Assembly: GCF_022811685.1 (NCBI RefSeq)
Contig: NZ_CP094532.1
Location: forward strand, 2,832,501-2,896,500
DNA from: Chryseobacterium suipulveris
GTDB taxonomy: Bacteria > Bacteroidota > Bacteroidia > Flavobacteriales > Weeksellaceae
Length of the DNA stretch: 64,000 nucleotides
Direction of reading: 5' to 3'
Below are positions 1 through 8,120 of this stretch, one piece after another (positions within the stretch are counted from its first letter, which is position 1; each line of letters opens with the position of its first letter). The notes under the pieces were generated by a model that ran no database searches, was not told where the DNA came from, and was given only the letters and a program-made list of their open reading frames with translations. A program made the translations under genes and the position numbers.

Positions 1-1
1 G

Positions 2-37
2 CGTAAGCGCTTGGTTCAGATAGAATGTAAAACATAA
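2..37 (+). CDS. Possible C-terminal tail of an upstream gene (partial)
   Basis: Reading from base 2 gives eleven codons (RKRLVQIECKT) ending in TAA at 35-37, followed 12 bases later by a strong terminator. This would fit the end of a gene that starts outside the window. The other two plus frames also stop within 25 bases, so the frame is not certain and no function can be given. Confidence 0.25.
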   Translation, partial: RKRLVQIECKT

Positions 38-49
38 ATAATTGAATTT

Positions 50-85
50 AGCTTCTGTAAAATATTTTACAGAAGCTGTTTTTTA
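50..85 (+). terminator. Rho-independent terminator
   Basis: A perfect 28-base palindrome (50-77, arms AGCTTCTGTAAAAT and its complement) is followed by GTTTTTTATT. It ends the transcript entering from the left and insulates the secreted-protein gene at 139. Confidence 0.8.
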
Positions 86-108
86 TTGCAAATTTTATTT
101 TAATTTTG
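86..108 (+). promoter_or_regulatory. Bacteroidetes-type promoter for the T9SS cargo gene
   Basis: A TTG at 86-88 (-33 element) and TAATTTTG at 101-108 (-7 element, TAnnTTTG) lie just after the terminator. The predicted start of transcription near 115 leaves a leader of about 25 bases before the ATG at 139. Confidence 0.6.
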
Positions 109-138
109 TCCCCTTAACTTTAATTAAATAAAAACATT

Positions 139-822
139 ATGAAAAAAATCTCTTCTTTGCTGGTTGCTTTATTTGCAATCATCACAGTTTCAGCTCAGGT
201 ACAGGTTACAGTAACTTCAGCTGGAAAAGTAAAAATCATGTACGGAGCTTCAAATAATTACACATTTTATGCTCCGGGAGTAGGAACTCAGACTTTTTAT
301 ATCCACATGTGGTCTGTACCAGCAGATAATGGTACCGGTGCACAACTTGATGACTCTTGGAACAACTCTAATGTAACAATGAACTGGAGCGCTGCAGACA
401 ATGCTTACGTTGGAAATGTTGACTTTGCTACAAAGCTTTGGACCGGCACTAATAATGTAATCCCTGCAGGTACTACTTTAACCAACTTTGGAATGGTTTT
501 CAAAGATCAACAAAACGGCGCAACGCACCAGTCTGCTGACGTTCAAGCGAACACAGTTGGTTTTACTCCGACAACAATTCCTGCATTGGCTGTTTCTAAC
601 GTTTCTGCAAAAGCTAAATCAGCAGTAGTAGCAGGTAAACTTTATACTTCTGCAAAAGGAAACCTTACTCTTTCGGTATATGAAATGAGCGGAAAGCTGG
701 TTAAGACTTTTAATGTAAACGCAGACGGAAACGCAATCGACTTGAATGTACCTTCTAACGGACTTTACCTTGTGAAAATCAGCAATGGTTCTGAAAACGA
801 AGTAGTGAAGTTTGCAAAATAA
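139..822 (+). CDS. Secreted protein with T9SS type A sorting domain
   Basis: The 227-residue protein starts with a clear signal peptide (MKKISSLLVALFAIITVSAQ). The last 75 residues have the type A C-terminal sorting pattern of the type 9 secretion system: beta-rich, with YEMSGKLVKTF, then LNVPSNGLYLVKI, ending VVKFAK. The protein should therefore be exported, cross the outer membrane by T9SS and be released or anchored after tail removal. The middle (about residues 20-140) is rich in Asn, Thr, Trp and Gly and looks beta-stranded; I do not recognise a catalytic domain. It is a single-gene unit with its own promoter and terminators on both sides. Confidence 0.8.
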   Translation: MKKISSLLVALFAIITVSAQVQVTVTSAGKVKIMYGASNNYTFYAPGVGTQTFYIHMWSVPADNGTGAQLDDSWNNSNVTMNWSAADNAYVGNVDFATKLWTGTNNVIPAGTTLTNFGMVFKDQQNGATHQSADVQANTVGFTPTTIPALAVSNVSAKAKSAVVAGKLYTSAKGNLTLSVYEMSGKLVKTFNVNADGNAIDLNVPSNGLYLVKISNGSENEVVKFAK

Positions 823-844
823 TCTTCATTAACAATTAATAAGA

Positions 845-874
845 GACTGCCCAATTTCGGCAGTCTTTTTTTTT
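845..874 (+). terminator. Rho-independent terminator
   Basis: Stem GACTGCC / GGCAGTC (845-851 and 859-865) with a 7-base loop and a run of nine T, placed 23 bases after the stop of the T9SS cargo gene. Confidence 0.85.
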
Positions 875-876
875 GT

Positions 877-908
877 TTTGATAAACTCATGCAAAAAACA
901 TAAATTTG
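877..908 (+). promoter_or_regulatory. Promoter giving a near-leaderless mRNA
   Basis: TTTG at 877-880, a 20-base spacer and TAAATTTG at 901-908 match the Bacteroidetes consensus almost perfectly. The ATG of the next gene is at 916, so transcription should begin within one or two bases of the start codon. Confidence 0.65.
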
Positions 909-915
909 CCAAAGT

Positions 916-1677
916 ATGAATTTCACCGCACTGATTCTCGAATTTTTGAAACAAAACGGAACCGTTTCTCTACCCGGATTCGGAACTTTTTATCTAAAGA
1001 AAAGCAACGCGGTTCTGGACAGTGACGGCAAAAGTATTCTACCGCCGGGAAGTGAAATCGCTTTTCGTGAAACTGCAGCGAGAGATTCACAAAAGTTTGC
1101 ACAATTTGTTGCAAAACACAATAAAGTAAAACAGATTGACGCCGAAATCGAGATCACGAAACAGGTGAATTTCTGGAACGCAACTCTTTATAAAGAGAAA
1201 AAGCTTTCCGTTGAAAATTTGGGAACTTTTTTTCTGGACGACAGCAAACTGCATTTCAAAGGAATTAGAACAGAAAATCTTTCGCCCGATTTTTACGGAC
1301 TGGAAGAAATCAAGTTTTCCGAAATCAAGAGGAACAGAACAAAAGCGGGTGCATTCACCTTCAGCAATTCCGCTTGGTGGATCCTTCCGTTGCTTGCCGG
1401 TGTTTTAGGGCTCGCTTATGTGGGAATTACTCAGCCGGAAATGATCTTCGGCAAGAAATCATTCAACAATTTACACGAAGAAAAACCTGCTCCGAAAATT
1501 CAGAAAGACAGTGTCAAAACTGATTCTGCAAATGCAGCGATCGCGGTTCAGGACTCGATCCGAACAGATTCTATTGAAACTGTGGCAATTCAGCCCAAGA
1601 AAACAGCCCAAAAGTGGAGCTCAAAAAATTATTCAAAATCTAAATGGCAAAAATCAAAAAAGCGTCGGAATCATTAA
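916..1677 (+). CDS. HU-CCDC81-like membrane-anchored protein
   Basis: The 253-residue protein begins with two HU/IHF-like halves (about residues 1-65 and 68-125). Both carry the strand-turn signature seen in HU-CCDC81 proteins of Bacteroidetes (LPGFGTFYL at 19-27, ENLGTFFL at 100-107). One membrane segment follows (about 153-171), then a charged tail rich in Asp, Ser and Lys that ends very basic. Related flavobacterial proteins often end in a peptidoglycan-binding SPOR domain; none is visible here, so the outer part is shorter than usual. The 3' end overlaps the thioesterase gene by 34 bases in another frame, which suggests coupled translation. A structural link between DNA or protein and the envelope is an inference. 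Confidence 0.65.
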   Translation: MNFTALILEFLKQNGTVSLPGFGTFYLKKSNAVLDSDGKSILPPGSEIAFRETAARDSQKFAQFVAKHNKVKQIDAEIEITKQVNFWNATLYKEKKLSVENLGTFFLDDSKLHFKGIRTENLSPDFYGLEEIKFSEIKRNRTKAGAFTFSNSAWWILPLLAGVLGLAYVGITQPEMIFGKKSFNNLHEEKPAPKIQKDSVKTDSANAAIAVQDSIRTDSIETVAIQPKKTAQKWSSKNYSKSKWQKSKKRRNH

Positions 1678-2159
1678 CGGTGATGACGAATATCGTGCTT
1701 CCCAACGAAACCAATTCACTCAGAAACCTTTTCGGTGGCGAACTTTTGGCAAGAATGGACCGATGCGCGTCAATTTCCGCAGCAAGACATTGTGAAAGAC
1801 GCGTCGTAACGGCTTCTGTGAACCACGTTTCGTTCAACCACCCCATTCCTGAAGGCGGAATCGTTGTTTTGGAATCGAAAGTTTCAAGGGCGTTTTCTAC
1901 CTCAATGGAAATTTATGTCGATGTTTGGTTGGATGATCCGATCAATCAGAAAAAAATCCATACCAACGAAGGAATCTACACTTTCGTGGCGGTGGATGAA
2001 TTTAACAAACCGGTTCCGATCCCACAAATGGAGCCAGAAACCGAGGAAGAAAAACTTCGGTTCGATGCCGCACTGCGAAGAAAAGAACTTTCGCTCATCC
2101 TCTCTGGAAGAATGAAACCTGCAGATTCGGTGGAGCTGAAGAAACTCTTCTCTATCTAA
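1644..2159 (+). CDS. Acyl-CoA thioesterase, hotdog fold (YciA/ACOT family)
   Basis: The 171-residue protein matches the single-hotdog acyl-CoA hydrolases that release CoA from fatty acyl-CoA in the cytosol. The N-terminal part has the family pattern NxxxxLFGGELLARMD (residues 22-40), where Asn and the Gly-Gly-Glu turn line the active site at a dimer interface. VNHVSFNHPIPEG and the YTFVAVDEFNKPVPIP strand follow, as expected. The start at 1644 lies inside the preceding gene; a later Met (MTNIV, residue 15) is an alternative and would remove most of the 34-base overlap. Exact chain-length preference cannot be read from the sequence. Confidence 0.85.
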   Translation: MAKIKKASESLTVMTNIVLPNETNSLRNLFGGELLARMDRCASISAARHCERRVVTASVNHVSFNHPIPEGGIVVLESKVSRAFSTSMEIYVDVWLDDPINQKKIHTNEGIYTFVAVDEFNKPVPIPQMEPETEEEKLRFDAALRRKELSLILSGRMKPADSVELKKLFSI

Positions 2160-2185
2160 GTTGATTTGAAATTGCCATGAACCAT

Positions 2186-2234
2186 CTTGGCTCTTTTTAC
2201 TTGACTCTTGGCTCTTTTAACTTGGCTCTTTTAT
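2186..2234 (+). repeat. Heptamer tandem array in front of the hydroxyacid dehydrogenase
   Basis: Seven consecutive 7-base units alternate between CTTGGCT/CTTGACT and CTTTTTA/CTTTTAA/CTTTTAT. The last unit ends one base before the ATG at 2236. No promoter motif is visible inside it. Confidence 0.75.
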
Positions 2235-2235
2235 C

Positions 2236-3165
2236 ATGAAAATCCTCCTCCTCGACAAAAACCACCCACTCATTACGGAACAACTTTCCGCAAAGGGTTT
2301 TTTGTTGGATGAAGATTTCACTTCCTCTTACGATGACGTCTTAAAAAAGATTTTAGATTACGACGGAATCATTATCAGAAGCAGAATCCCGATCGACAGG
2401 AACTTTATTGAGCATGCTAAAAATCTGAAGTTCATTGCGAGAGTCGGCGCTGGAATGGAAAATATTGACTGCGAGTTTGCCGAACTTTCAGGAATCAGAC
2501 TCATCAGTTCACCCGAAGGAAACCGGGATTCTGTGGCGGAACACGTTTTGGGAATGTTGCTGATTTTGATGAACCGTCTGTTTATCGCATCCAACGAGGT
2601 AAAAAACGGAATCTGGAAAAGAGAGGAAAACCGCGGCGACGAGCTTCTAGGGAAAACATTCGGAATCATCGGTTACGGAAATATGGGAAAAGCGGTCGCC
2701 AAACGGCTCTCGGGGTTTGGCTGCAAAGTCATTTTCCACGATATCTTACCGAATCTTTCAGATGAATTTGCAACTCAGGTTTCATTGGAAGAACTCAAAA
2801 AAGAATCCGATATCTTGAGTTTGCACCTCCCGATTACGCCTGAAACACATTATCTCATTGACGAAAAATTTATTTCTGAAATGGAGAAGGATTTCTATTT
2901 CGTGAACACTGCCCGTGGAAAAAATGTCAAAACGAAAGATTTAGTTGAAGCCATTAAAAATGGAAAAGTAAAAGCTGCAGCACTTGACGTTTTGGAATAT
3001 GAAAAATCGTCTTTTGAAAATCTAGAAACGAAAAACGAAGACCTTCAATTCCTGCTCAACTCTGAGAAGGTCATCGTGACACCACACATTGCGGGCTGGA
3101 CAACACAAAGCAAAGAAAAACTGGCGCAGGTAATTGTGGACAAGATTTTGATTGAAATTGTTTAA
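2236..3165 (+). CDS. D-2-hydroxyacid dehydrogenase, phosphoglycerate dehydrogenase type
   Basis: At 309 residues this is a complete NAD-dependent D-isomer 2-hydroxyacid dehydrogenase. The Rossmann motif is GIIGYGNMG (near residue 147). The catalytic set is present: Arg in NTARGKNV, Glu in ALDVLEYE, and His in TPHIAGWT near the C-terminus. The ligand loop VGAGMENID is typical of 3-phosphoglycerate dehydrogenase, the first step of serine synthesis. There is no C-terminal ACT domain, so it is the short form without serine feedback through ACT. The substrate is inferred from family likeness; glyoxylate or hydroxypyruvate reductase activity is possible. A heptamer array occupies its 5' leader. Confidence 0.85.
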   Translation: MKILLLDKNHPLITEQLSAKGFLLDEDFTSSYDDVLKKILDYDGIIIRSRIPIDRNFIEHAKNLKFIARVGAGMENIDCEFAELSGIRLISSPEGNRDSVAEHVLGMLLILMNRLFIASNEVKNGIWKREENRGDELLGKTFGIIGYGNMGKAVAKRLSGFGCKVIFHDILPNLSDEFATQVSLEELKKESDILSLHLPITPETHYLIDEKFISEMEKDFYFVNTARGKNVKTKDLVEAIKNGKVKAAALDVLEYEKSSFENLETKNEDLQFLLNSEKVIVTPHIAGWTTQSKEKLAQVIVDKILIEIV

Positions 3166-3191
3166 CTCTAATGCACAAAAAAATTCTTGCT

Positions 3192-3413
3192 ATGGAAGTA
3201 ATTATGTTTCGACCACAAAATAAGAAAGAAAAAATGTTGATGAAGATTTTTTTCAAGGCCTTGAATTTGGAAATCGAGGAAAGGGAAGAGACAACTTCTG
3301 ACATTACAAATCCTGTGATTTTGGAACGATTGGAAAGAATACGGAAAGACCAAGAAGGCAACACCATCAGAATTGACCCAAAGAATGTATGGAAATCTAT
3401 TTCTTCAAAATAG
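3192..3413 (+). CDS. DUF2683-like small protein (orphan antitoxin candidate)
   Basis: This 73-residue protein begins MEVIMFRPQNKKE and ends with a DPKNVWKSI motif, the layout I know from DUF2683 proteins, which often sit in front of a RelE/ParE toxin. An in-frame ATG at 3171 would add seven residues; the ATG at 3192 fits the family start better. No toxin gene follows: a terminator begins 22 bases after the stop. It lies 26 bases behind the dehydrogenase and may be co-transcribed with it. The family call rests on memory of the pattern and is moderate; function is unknown. Confidence 0.5.
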   Translation: MEVIMFRPQNKKEKMLMKIFFKALNLEIEEREETTSDITNPVILERLERIRKDQEGNTIRIDPKNVWKSISSK

Positions 3414-3434
3414 AGGACATTACAAAGACAAATA

Positions 3435-3461
3435 GGGATTCATTTACTGAGTCCTTTTTTT
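3435..3461 (+). terminator. Rho-independent terminator
   Basis: Stem GGGATTCA / TGAGTCCT (two G-U pairs), a 5-base loop and seven T. It closes the dehydrogenase / DUF2683-like unit. Confidence 0.75.
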
Positions 3462-3554
3462 ATTTCAATTTCTTAACAAATCTTTATGACTGCAATCTTA
3501 CGCTGCTTTCCAAAAAATCCCTTAATTTGCGGGATTCTTAAATAGTTTTTCTTG

Positions 3555-4829
3555 ATGAATTTTTTCCGCAGTATTTTGCCGCTGCTACTTTTGGCGATTT
3601 TGGTGACCTCATGCAAATCAGAAGGCATCAATTCTGAAAGCGAAGACACCGAAACCAGCTTGCCCAATTACGGAAACATCAAGCTTGCCGAGATTTTCCA
3701 CAGAAAAGACATTAAGCTGGAAAACAAGGACTCCATCGTATCTGTTCTCGACAACTACTACAAAAACGTTTGGGAAAAAGGCGATTTGTGGGGCGGGTTT
3801 CTCGTAGCAAAAGGCGACAAAATTCTTTACGAAGAATACCGCGGATTTGCTCAGGACAAAAATCAGGAACCCATCAATAAAGAAGTTCCACTGCACGTCG
3901 CGTCGGTTTCAAAAACTTTGACAGCAATGGCGGTAATGAAACTCGTGGAAGCTGGAAAAATTGATCTGAATGACCATCTGACAAAATTCTTCCCAAAATT
4001 CCCCTATCCGAAAGTGACTGTTTTCACGCTTTTAAACCAAAGAAGTGGACTACCGAAATACGAATACTTCATTGAAAAAATAAAGCCAGAACCAGCGGAA
4101 CTTTCCAAGAAATTCCTCACCAATCAGGATGTGCTGAATATGCTGATTCGTTACCAACCCGAACTTTCGCGCGAAACCGACACTGGCTTTATGTACTGCA
4201 ATACGAATTATGCGTTATTGGCTTTAATTGTCGAGCAGGTTACCAAAACTCCTTTTCCGGAGGCGATGCAGCAGATTGTTTTCCGCCCACTGAAAATGAA
4301 GCACACCTATATTTTTCAGGAAAAAGATACGGCGACCGCAGCGAAATCCTTTTACCAACGCGGACCGAGAGTTTATCCTTATGATCGTCTTGATGCAATA
4401 TACGGCGACAAAAACGTGTTCACCACGCCACGCGATTTGCTGAATTTCTCCAAGGCGATGTTTGCCAAAAACTTCCTTCGCCACGACCTTTACGAAAAGA
4501 TTTTTGAACCGTACAGCAACGAAAGACCGGGAGTCAACAATTATGGAATCGGTTTCAGGATGAAGGTCTTTAACGAAAACGAAAAACTCACCTACCACAA
4601 CGGATGGTGGCACGGAACGAACTCTGTTTTTGCCCACCTTCTGAAATCCAACGTAACCATTGTCGCCATCGGAAACAAATATTCGAGGAGGGTTTATTCG
4701 GCACTCGCGCTTTCCGGGCTGTTTGAAAATTTCCCTTACGAAATCGAGAAATTCCACAAGGTGATGAACGAAACCGACAGTACTAAAAGTTCTACTGCCA
4801 AAGATTCCGTGGATTCCTACAGCGAATAA
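3555..4829 (+). CDS. Serine hydrolase lipoprotein (class C beta-lactamase / penicillin-binding fold)
   Basis: The N-terminus is a lipoprotein signal with lipobox LVTSC, so the mature protein should be membrane anchored. The class C beta-lactamase fold motifs are present in order: SVSK (nucleophile Ser near residue 117 with Lys near 120), YCN near residue 214, and HNG near residue 348. Such proteins act as D-amino peptidases, esterases or carboxypeptidases more often than as true beta-lactamases. A TTG three bases earlier (3552) is in frame, but the ATG is preferred. The natural substrate is not known. Confidence 0.8.
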   Translation: MNFFRSILPLLLLAILVTSCKSEGINSESEDTETSLPNYGNIKLAEIFHRKDIKLENKDSIVSVLDNYYKNVWEKGDLWGGFLVAKGDKILYEEYRGFAQDKNQEPINKEVPLHVASVSKTLTAMAVMKLVEAGKIDLNDHLTKFFPKFPYPKVTVFTLLNQRSGLPKYEYFIEKIKPEPAELSKKFLTNQDVLNMLIRYQPELSRETDTGFMYCNTNYALLALIVEQVTKTPFPEAMQQIVFRPLKMKHTYIFQEKDTATAAKSFYQRGPRVYPYDRLDAIYGDKNVFTTPRDLLNFSKAMFAKNFLRHDLYEKIFEPYSNERPGVNNYGIGFRMKVFNENEKLTYHNGWWHGTNSVFAHLLKSNVTIVAIGNKYSRRVYSALALSGLFENFPYEIEKFHKVMNETDSTKSSTAKDSVDSYSE

Positions 4830-4834
4830 TTTCT

Positions 4835-4842
4835 TATTTTTG
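4835..4842 (+). promoter_or_regulatory. -7 promoter element before the Ig-like lipoprotein
   Basis: TATTTTTG fits TAnnTTTG and lies 15 bases before the ATG at 4857, which would give a leader of fewer than ten bases. No clear -33 TTTG was seen, so the call is tentative. Confidence 0.4.
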
Positions 4843-4856
4843 TTCAAAATTTCTCA

Positions 4857-6530
4857 ATGAGGAAAATTATTTTTCTTTTCATTTTCAGCATCATCGTCAC
4901 TTCCTGCGCAAGAGTTGGTTCCCCAGTTGGCGGTCCCAAAGACACGATTCCGCCGAGAGTTGTCGGGAGCAATATCGATACTTCAAGAGTGAATGTACCA
5001 CGAAACATCAAGGAACTCCGCATTGATTTCGACGAGTACATCACGCTGAAAGACATCAACAAAAACCTGATTATTTCGCCATCATTAAAAAGGATGAAAA
5101 AAATTCTTCCTTCGGGAATGGCGAATAAATACCTGCTGATCAAATGGGACGATACGCTGCAAGCAAATACAACCTACAATTTTAATTTTGGAAACTCGAT
5201 CGTTGACAACAACGAAGGAAACCCGCTTCAATACTACACTTTTGCTTTTTCTACTGGAGATAAAATCGACAACCTCTACATCAGCGGCGATGTGAAAAAC
5301 ATGATCGCCCAGAAACAAAGCGGCACCGCTGAAAAGAATTTCGTGGTCGGACTATATCAGGAAAAAGATTCCATGAACTACCGCCAAAAACCGTACTACA
5401 TCACCAAAGCCGATCCAGACGGTTACTTCGAGCTGAATTATCTGTCGCCCGGAAATTACCGAATTCTCGCATTCGACGACGCCAATGGAAATTCAGTGTA
5501 TGACGCAGGAAAAGAAAGTGTCGGCTTCAAGAAAGAAAAGATTGAGTTGGACAAAAGTATTTCGGGAATGGAAATTTACCTTTATCCATCGAAGAAAGCG
5601 GTAAAATACACCGAGATGAAAGAAGTTCCTGGTGGAGTTTTGATGACTTTCGAAGGGAATCCAGAAAGTGTGAAAGTGCAGTCGCTCAACGCAAAACTCC
5701 AGGATTACAAAGTAACGCAAACTCCAAAATCTGATTCGGTGACCATTTGGTTTGATGCCCGAAAACAGGATCTGGGAATCACACAAAGCGAAAACCTGAA
5801 ATTCAGCTACGACAACGGAATCAAGAAAGATTCGGTATCGCTGTTTTACCGTTACAACACCAAGAATGAAATGACGGTCAGCAATTCCAGAGGGAATCTT
5901 TTGCCGCCGAATCAGGATTTCGCCATCAAATCGAATTACTATATCGACAGAATTCAAACAGAAAAATGGACACTGGTTTCAGACAGCATCCAACAGGAAT
6001 TTACCGCAAGAATCTCGGAAAAAAATCCTTACGAAATTTTCATTAAAGCTAATTTTAAGGAAGGTAAAAAATACTCATTAACTGTACCGAAAGAAACCGT
6101 GTCTTCTTTTTACGAATCGATTGCTAAATCCTACCGATTTGATTTTGAGGGAGATAAAACCGAAAACTACGGCACTTTAAATCTAACCCTTGAAAATCCA
6201 CCAACTCACAAGTTCTGGCTACAATTGCTGAATGAGGGAAATGATGTTGCGTATTCCCGTTACGGAAAAGAAACTAAGTTTATCTTTAGCTCCATAAAAC
6301 CAGGGAAATACCAGATTCGGATCTTGGTTGACAATAACGAAAACGGAATTTGGGACACCGCCGATTTTGCCAATAATGAATTTGCGGAAGATGTTTATTT
6401 GATGGACAAGAAGATTGACATTCGTCCGTTGTGGGAAATCCGCGAAGTGTGGGATCTCGCGCCGAAGAAGGAAGCGCCGAAAGAGACTTTACCGAACGTA
6501 CCGACTCCAATAGAAACCAAGAAACCTTAA
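4857..6530 (+). CDS. Ig-like domain lipoprotein of Bacteroidetes
   Basis: The 557-residue protein has a lipoprotein signal (lipobox IVTSC) followed by GSPVGGPKD, a start typical of a conserved flavobacterial Ig-like (SbsA/Big_5 type) lipoprotein. An Ig-like domain covers about residues 35-135. A beta-sandwich region of carboxypeptidase-regulatory type follows (SPGNYRILAFDDANGN near 205-220). A second copy of that motif near 480-500 (KPGKYQIRILVDNNENG) suggests an internal repeat of the domain. The C-terminus is rich in Pro, Lys and Glu. It is probably a periplasmic or surface structural protein; no catalytic residues are evident. Its stop overlaps the start of the heme-binding gene (TAATG). 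Confidence 0.7.
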   Translation: MRKIIFLFIFSIIVTSCARVGSPVGGPKDTIPPRVVGSNIDTSRVNVPRNIKELRIDFDEYITLKDINKNLIISPSLKRMKKILPSGMANKYLLIKWDDTLQANTTYNFNFGNSIVDNNEGNPLQYYTFAFSTGDKIDNLYISGDVKNMIAQKQSGTAEKNFVVGLYQEKDSMNYRQKPYYITKADPDGYFELNYLSPGNYRILAFDDANGNSVYDAGKESVGFKKEKIELDKSISGMEIYLYPSKKAVKYTEMKEVPGGVLMTFEGNPESVKVQSLNAKLQDYKVTQTPKSDSVTIWFDARKQDLGITQSENLKFSYDNGIKKDSVSLFYRYNTKNEMTVSNSRGNLLPPNQDFAIKSNYYIDRIQTEKWTLVSDSIQQEFTARISEKNPYEIFIKANFKEGKKYSLTVPKETVSSFYESIAKSYRFDFEGDKTENYGTLNLTLENPPTHKFWLQLLNEGNDVAYSRYGKETKFIFSSIKPGKYQIRILVDNNENGIWDTADFANNEFAEDVYLMDKKIDIRPLWEIREVWDLAPKKEAPKETLPNVPTPIETKKP

Positions 6531-6991
6531 TGATGAAAACATTCCTGAATATTCTATACTGGTTTCTGATTGTGATTGCATTGATTCAGTTCATTCCTGT
6601 GGACAGAACCAACAAACCCGTTGATGAAAAAGTGAATTTCGTGACGGTGCAGAACACTCCCAAAAATGTTACTGAAATTTTGAAAAAAGCTTGCTACGAC
6701 TGCCATTCCAACGAAACGGTTTACCCGAACTATGCGTATGTCGCGCCAATTTCGTGGTCGATCAAGAACCACATCAACGAAGGTCGAGAACATCTGAATT
6801 TCTCGGAATGGAAGAATTTCAACCCTGATTTGAAAAAGAATATGCTCGAAAACTCGGCGAAATCGGTCAAGGATTACTCGATGCCGATGACTGGTTATAT
6901 TGCGCAGCATCCCGAGGCGAACCTCACCAAAGCGGAAAGGGTTTTGCTCGTGAATTACTTTGAGGAACTGCTGAAGTCGGGGAAATACTAA
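6530..6991 (+). CDS. Heme-binding domain protein (Haem_bd family)
   Basis: A 153-residue protein with an N-terminal membrane anchor or uncleaved signal (FLNILYWFLIVIALIQFIP) and one CxxCH motif (CYDCH, near residue 55), followed by YPNYAYVAPISW. This is the pattern of the Haem_bd family (PF14376), small periplasmic c-type heme proteins common in Bacteroidetes. The ATG at 6530 shares its A with the stop of the lipoprotein gene (TAATG), a layout that favours coupled translation; ATG at 6533 is equally possible. The electron-transfer partner is unknown. Confidence 0.75.
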   Translation: MMKTFLNILYWFLIVIALIQFIPVDRTNKPVDEKVNFVTVQNTPKNVTEILKKACYDCHSNETVYPNYAYVAPISWSIKNHINEGREHLNFSEWKNFNPDLKKNMLENSAKSVKDYSMPMTGYIAQHPEANLTKAERVLLVNYFEELLKSGKY

Positions 6992-7027
6992 AATCCAATT
7001 AGAAAAGGTTTCAGTTCTTTTCTTCAC

Positions 7028-7184
7028 CGCAAAGATTATCTATAAGGCATCAAATCTTAAGAATGCAAAGAAGAATCTGCAAGCAGATTTTTTGAAGCGC
7101 ACTCCATCCATCCTTCTTCAATTCGTCTTTGACGAAAAAATCTTTGCCCACTGAATTATGGAAGTTCAAAACTCAATCTTTGCG
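7028..7184. repeat. Palindromic intergenic element in a convergent gap
   Basis: The 295-base gap between two convergent genes holds no ORF. CGCAAAGATT (7028-7037) is exactly complementary to AATCTTTGCG (7175-7184), and AT-rich sequence with further CAAAG words lies between. A separate hairpin, TTTTGATAA (7225-7233) with TTATCAAAA (7252-7260), sits nearer the permease gene and may help terminate transcription from either side. Confidence 0.4.
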
Positions 7185-7286
7185 TTTTCAGAAAAAAACT
7201 TGCTTTTATAATTTGTCACATAATTTTTGATAACTGATCAGATTTGAATAATTATCAAAATCTGAAAATGTTTACGGTTGAAAGTT

Positions 7287-8060
7287 TTACAAAACTCCCA
7301 ATCCCAGGAAAACAGAAAACACAATTAAAGCCACCGCAACAAATTTTTGAAGGAAGGAAATGGTGATTTTCTTCAAGAGTTTATTCCCTAAAAAAGCACC
7401 CGCAAAAGCAGAAAGTGTCGCGAGAATCACCAAGTTCCAGTTGAGGGATTCGTTATTCTTGATGATGTGTTCCGAATAAACGGAAAGCCGCGAAATATCG
7501 ATGAGACAGGCAATTGCAATTCCTGTCGCGATAAAAGCTTCCTTCGATAATCCCGCCCGAATCAGAAACGCCGATCGGAGCGCACCTTGATGCCCTGAAA
7601 GTCCGCCAAAGAAACCACTCACCAATCCACCGAGCGGTAAATATTTTTTGCCGAACTGCAGGTTTTTCAGCCGGGGAATCAAATCGAAGAGCGCGAAGAA
7701 AATTAACAGAACCGCGATGATCACCTTGATTGCAGTGATTTGAAATGATTTTCCCGAAAATCCGTATTCGTAAAACGGTTTCATTTCTGAAAGATAATTG
7801 AGCAAATAAGCTCCCAAAAACGCCGCCGCAATTGCAGGAATCCCAAATCTCAACAAAACCTGTTTGTCAACATTTTTCCCAACGAGGAAGAATTTGAAGA
7901 CGTTGTTCAGAAAATGCACAATCGCCGTTAAAGCAATGGCAACTTCGACCGGAAAAAACAGTGCGAAAACGGGAAGAAGAATCGTTCCCAAACCAAATCC
8001 TGAAAAAAAAGTAAGTCCCGACGCAAACAGCGCAACCGCACAAATAATAATTTCCTGCAT
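7287..8060 (-). CDS. Sulfite exporter TauE/SafE family membrane protein
   Basis: The protein of about 257 residues is strongly hydrophobic with around eight membrane segments. It has the two-fold arrangement of the TauE/SafE (DUF81) family, with GGLSGHQGALRSAFL as the second half signature. Family members export sulfite, sulfoacetate or other organic anions, or have unknown cargo. I chose the start at MQEIIICAVALF (8060) because the membrane segment begins there; an ATG at 8081 would add seven hydrophilic residues. It is not clearly in an operon: the next gene upstream ends 60 bases away. Confidence 0.75.
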   Translation of the reverse strand: MQEIIICAVALFASGLTFFSGFGLGTILLPVFALFFPVEVAIALTAIVHFLNNVFKFFLVGKNVDKQVLLRFGIPAIAAAFLGAYLLNYLSEMKPFYEYGFSGKSFQITAIKVIIAVLLIFFALFDLIPRLKNLQFGKKYLPLGGLVSGFFGGLSGHQGALRSAFLIRAGLSKEAFIATGIAIACLIDISRLSVYSEHIIKNNESLNWNLVILATLSAFAGAFLGNKLLKKITISFLQKFVAVALIVFSVFLGLGVL

Positions 8061-8120
8061 TTCTAATTTTTTGCCATCCAAAAATTAAAATTAAGGAATA
8101 TCTGCGAGAAGCATATTAAC

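Noticed and set aside
4224-4847. 207-residue minus-strand ORF inside the serine hydrolase gene
   Set aside because: It is an antisense shadow without a recognisable domain; the plus-strand gene has a lipobox and active-site motifs.
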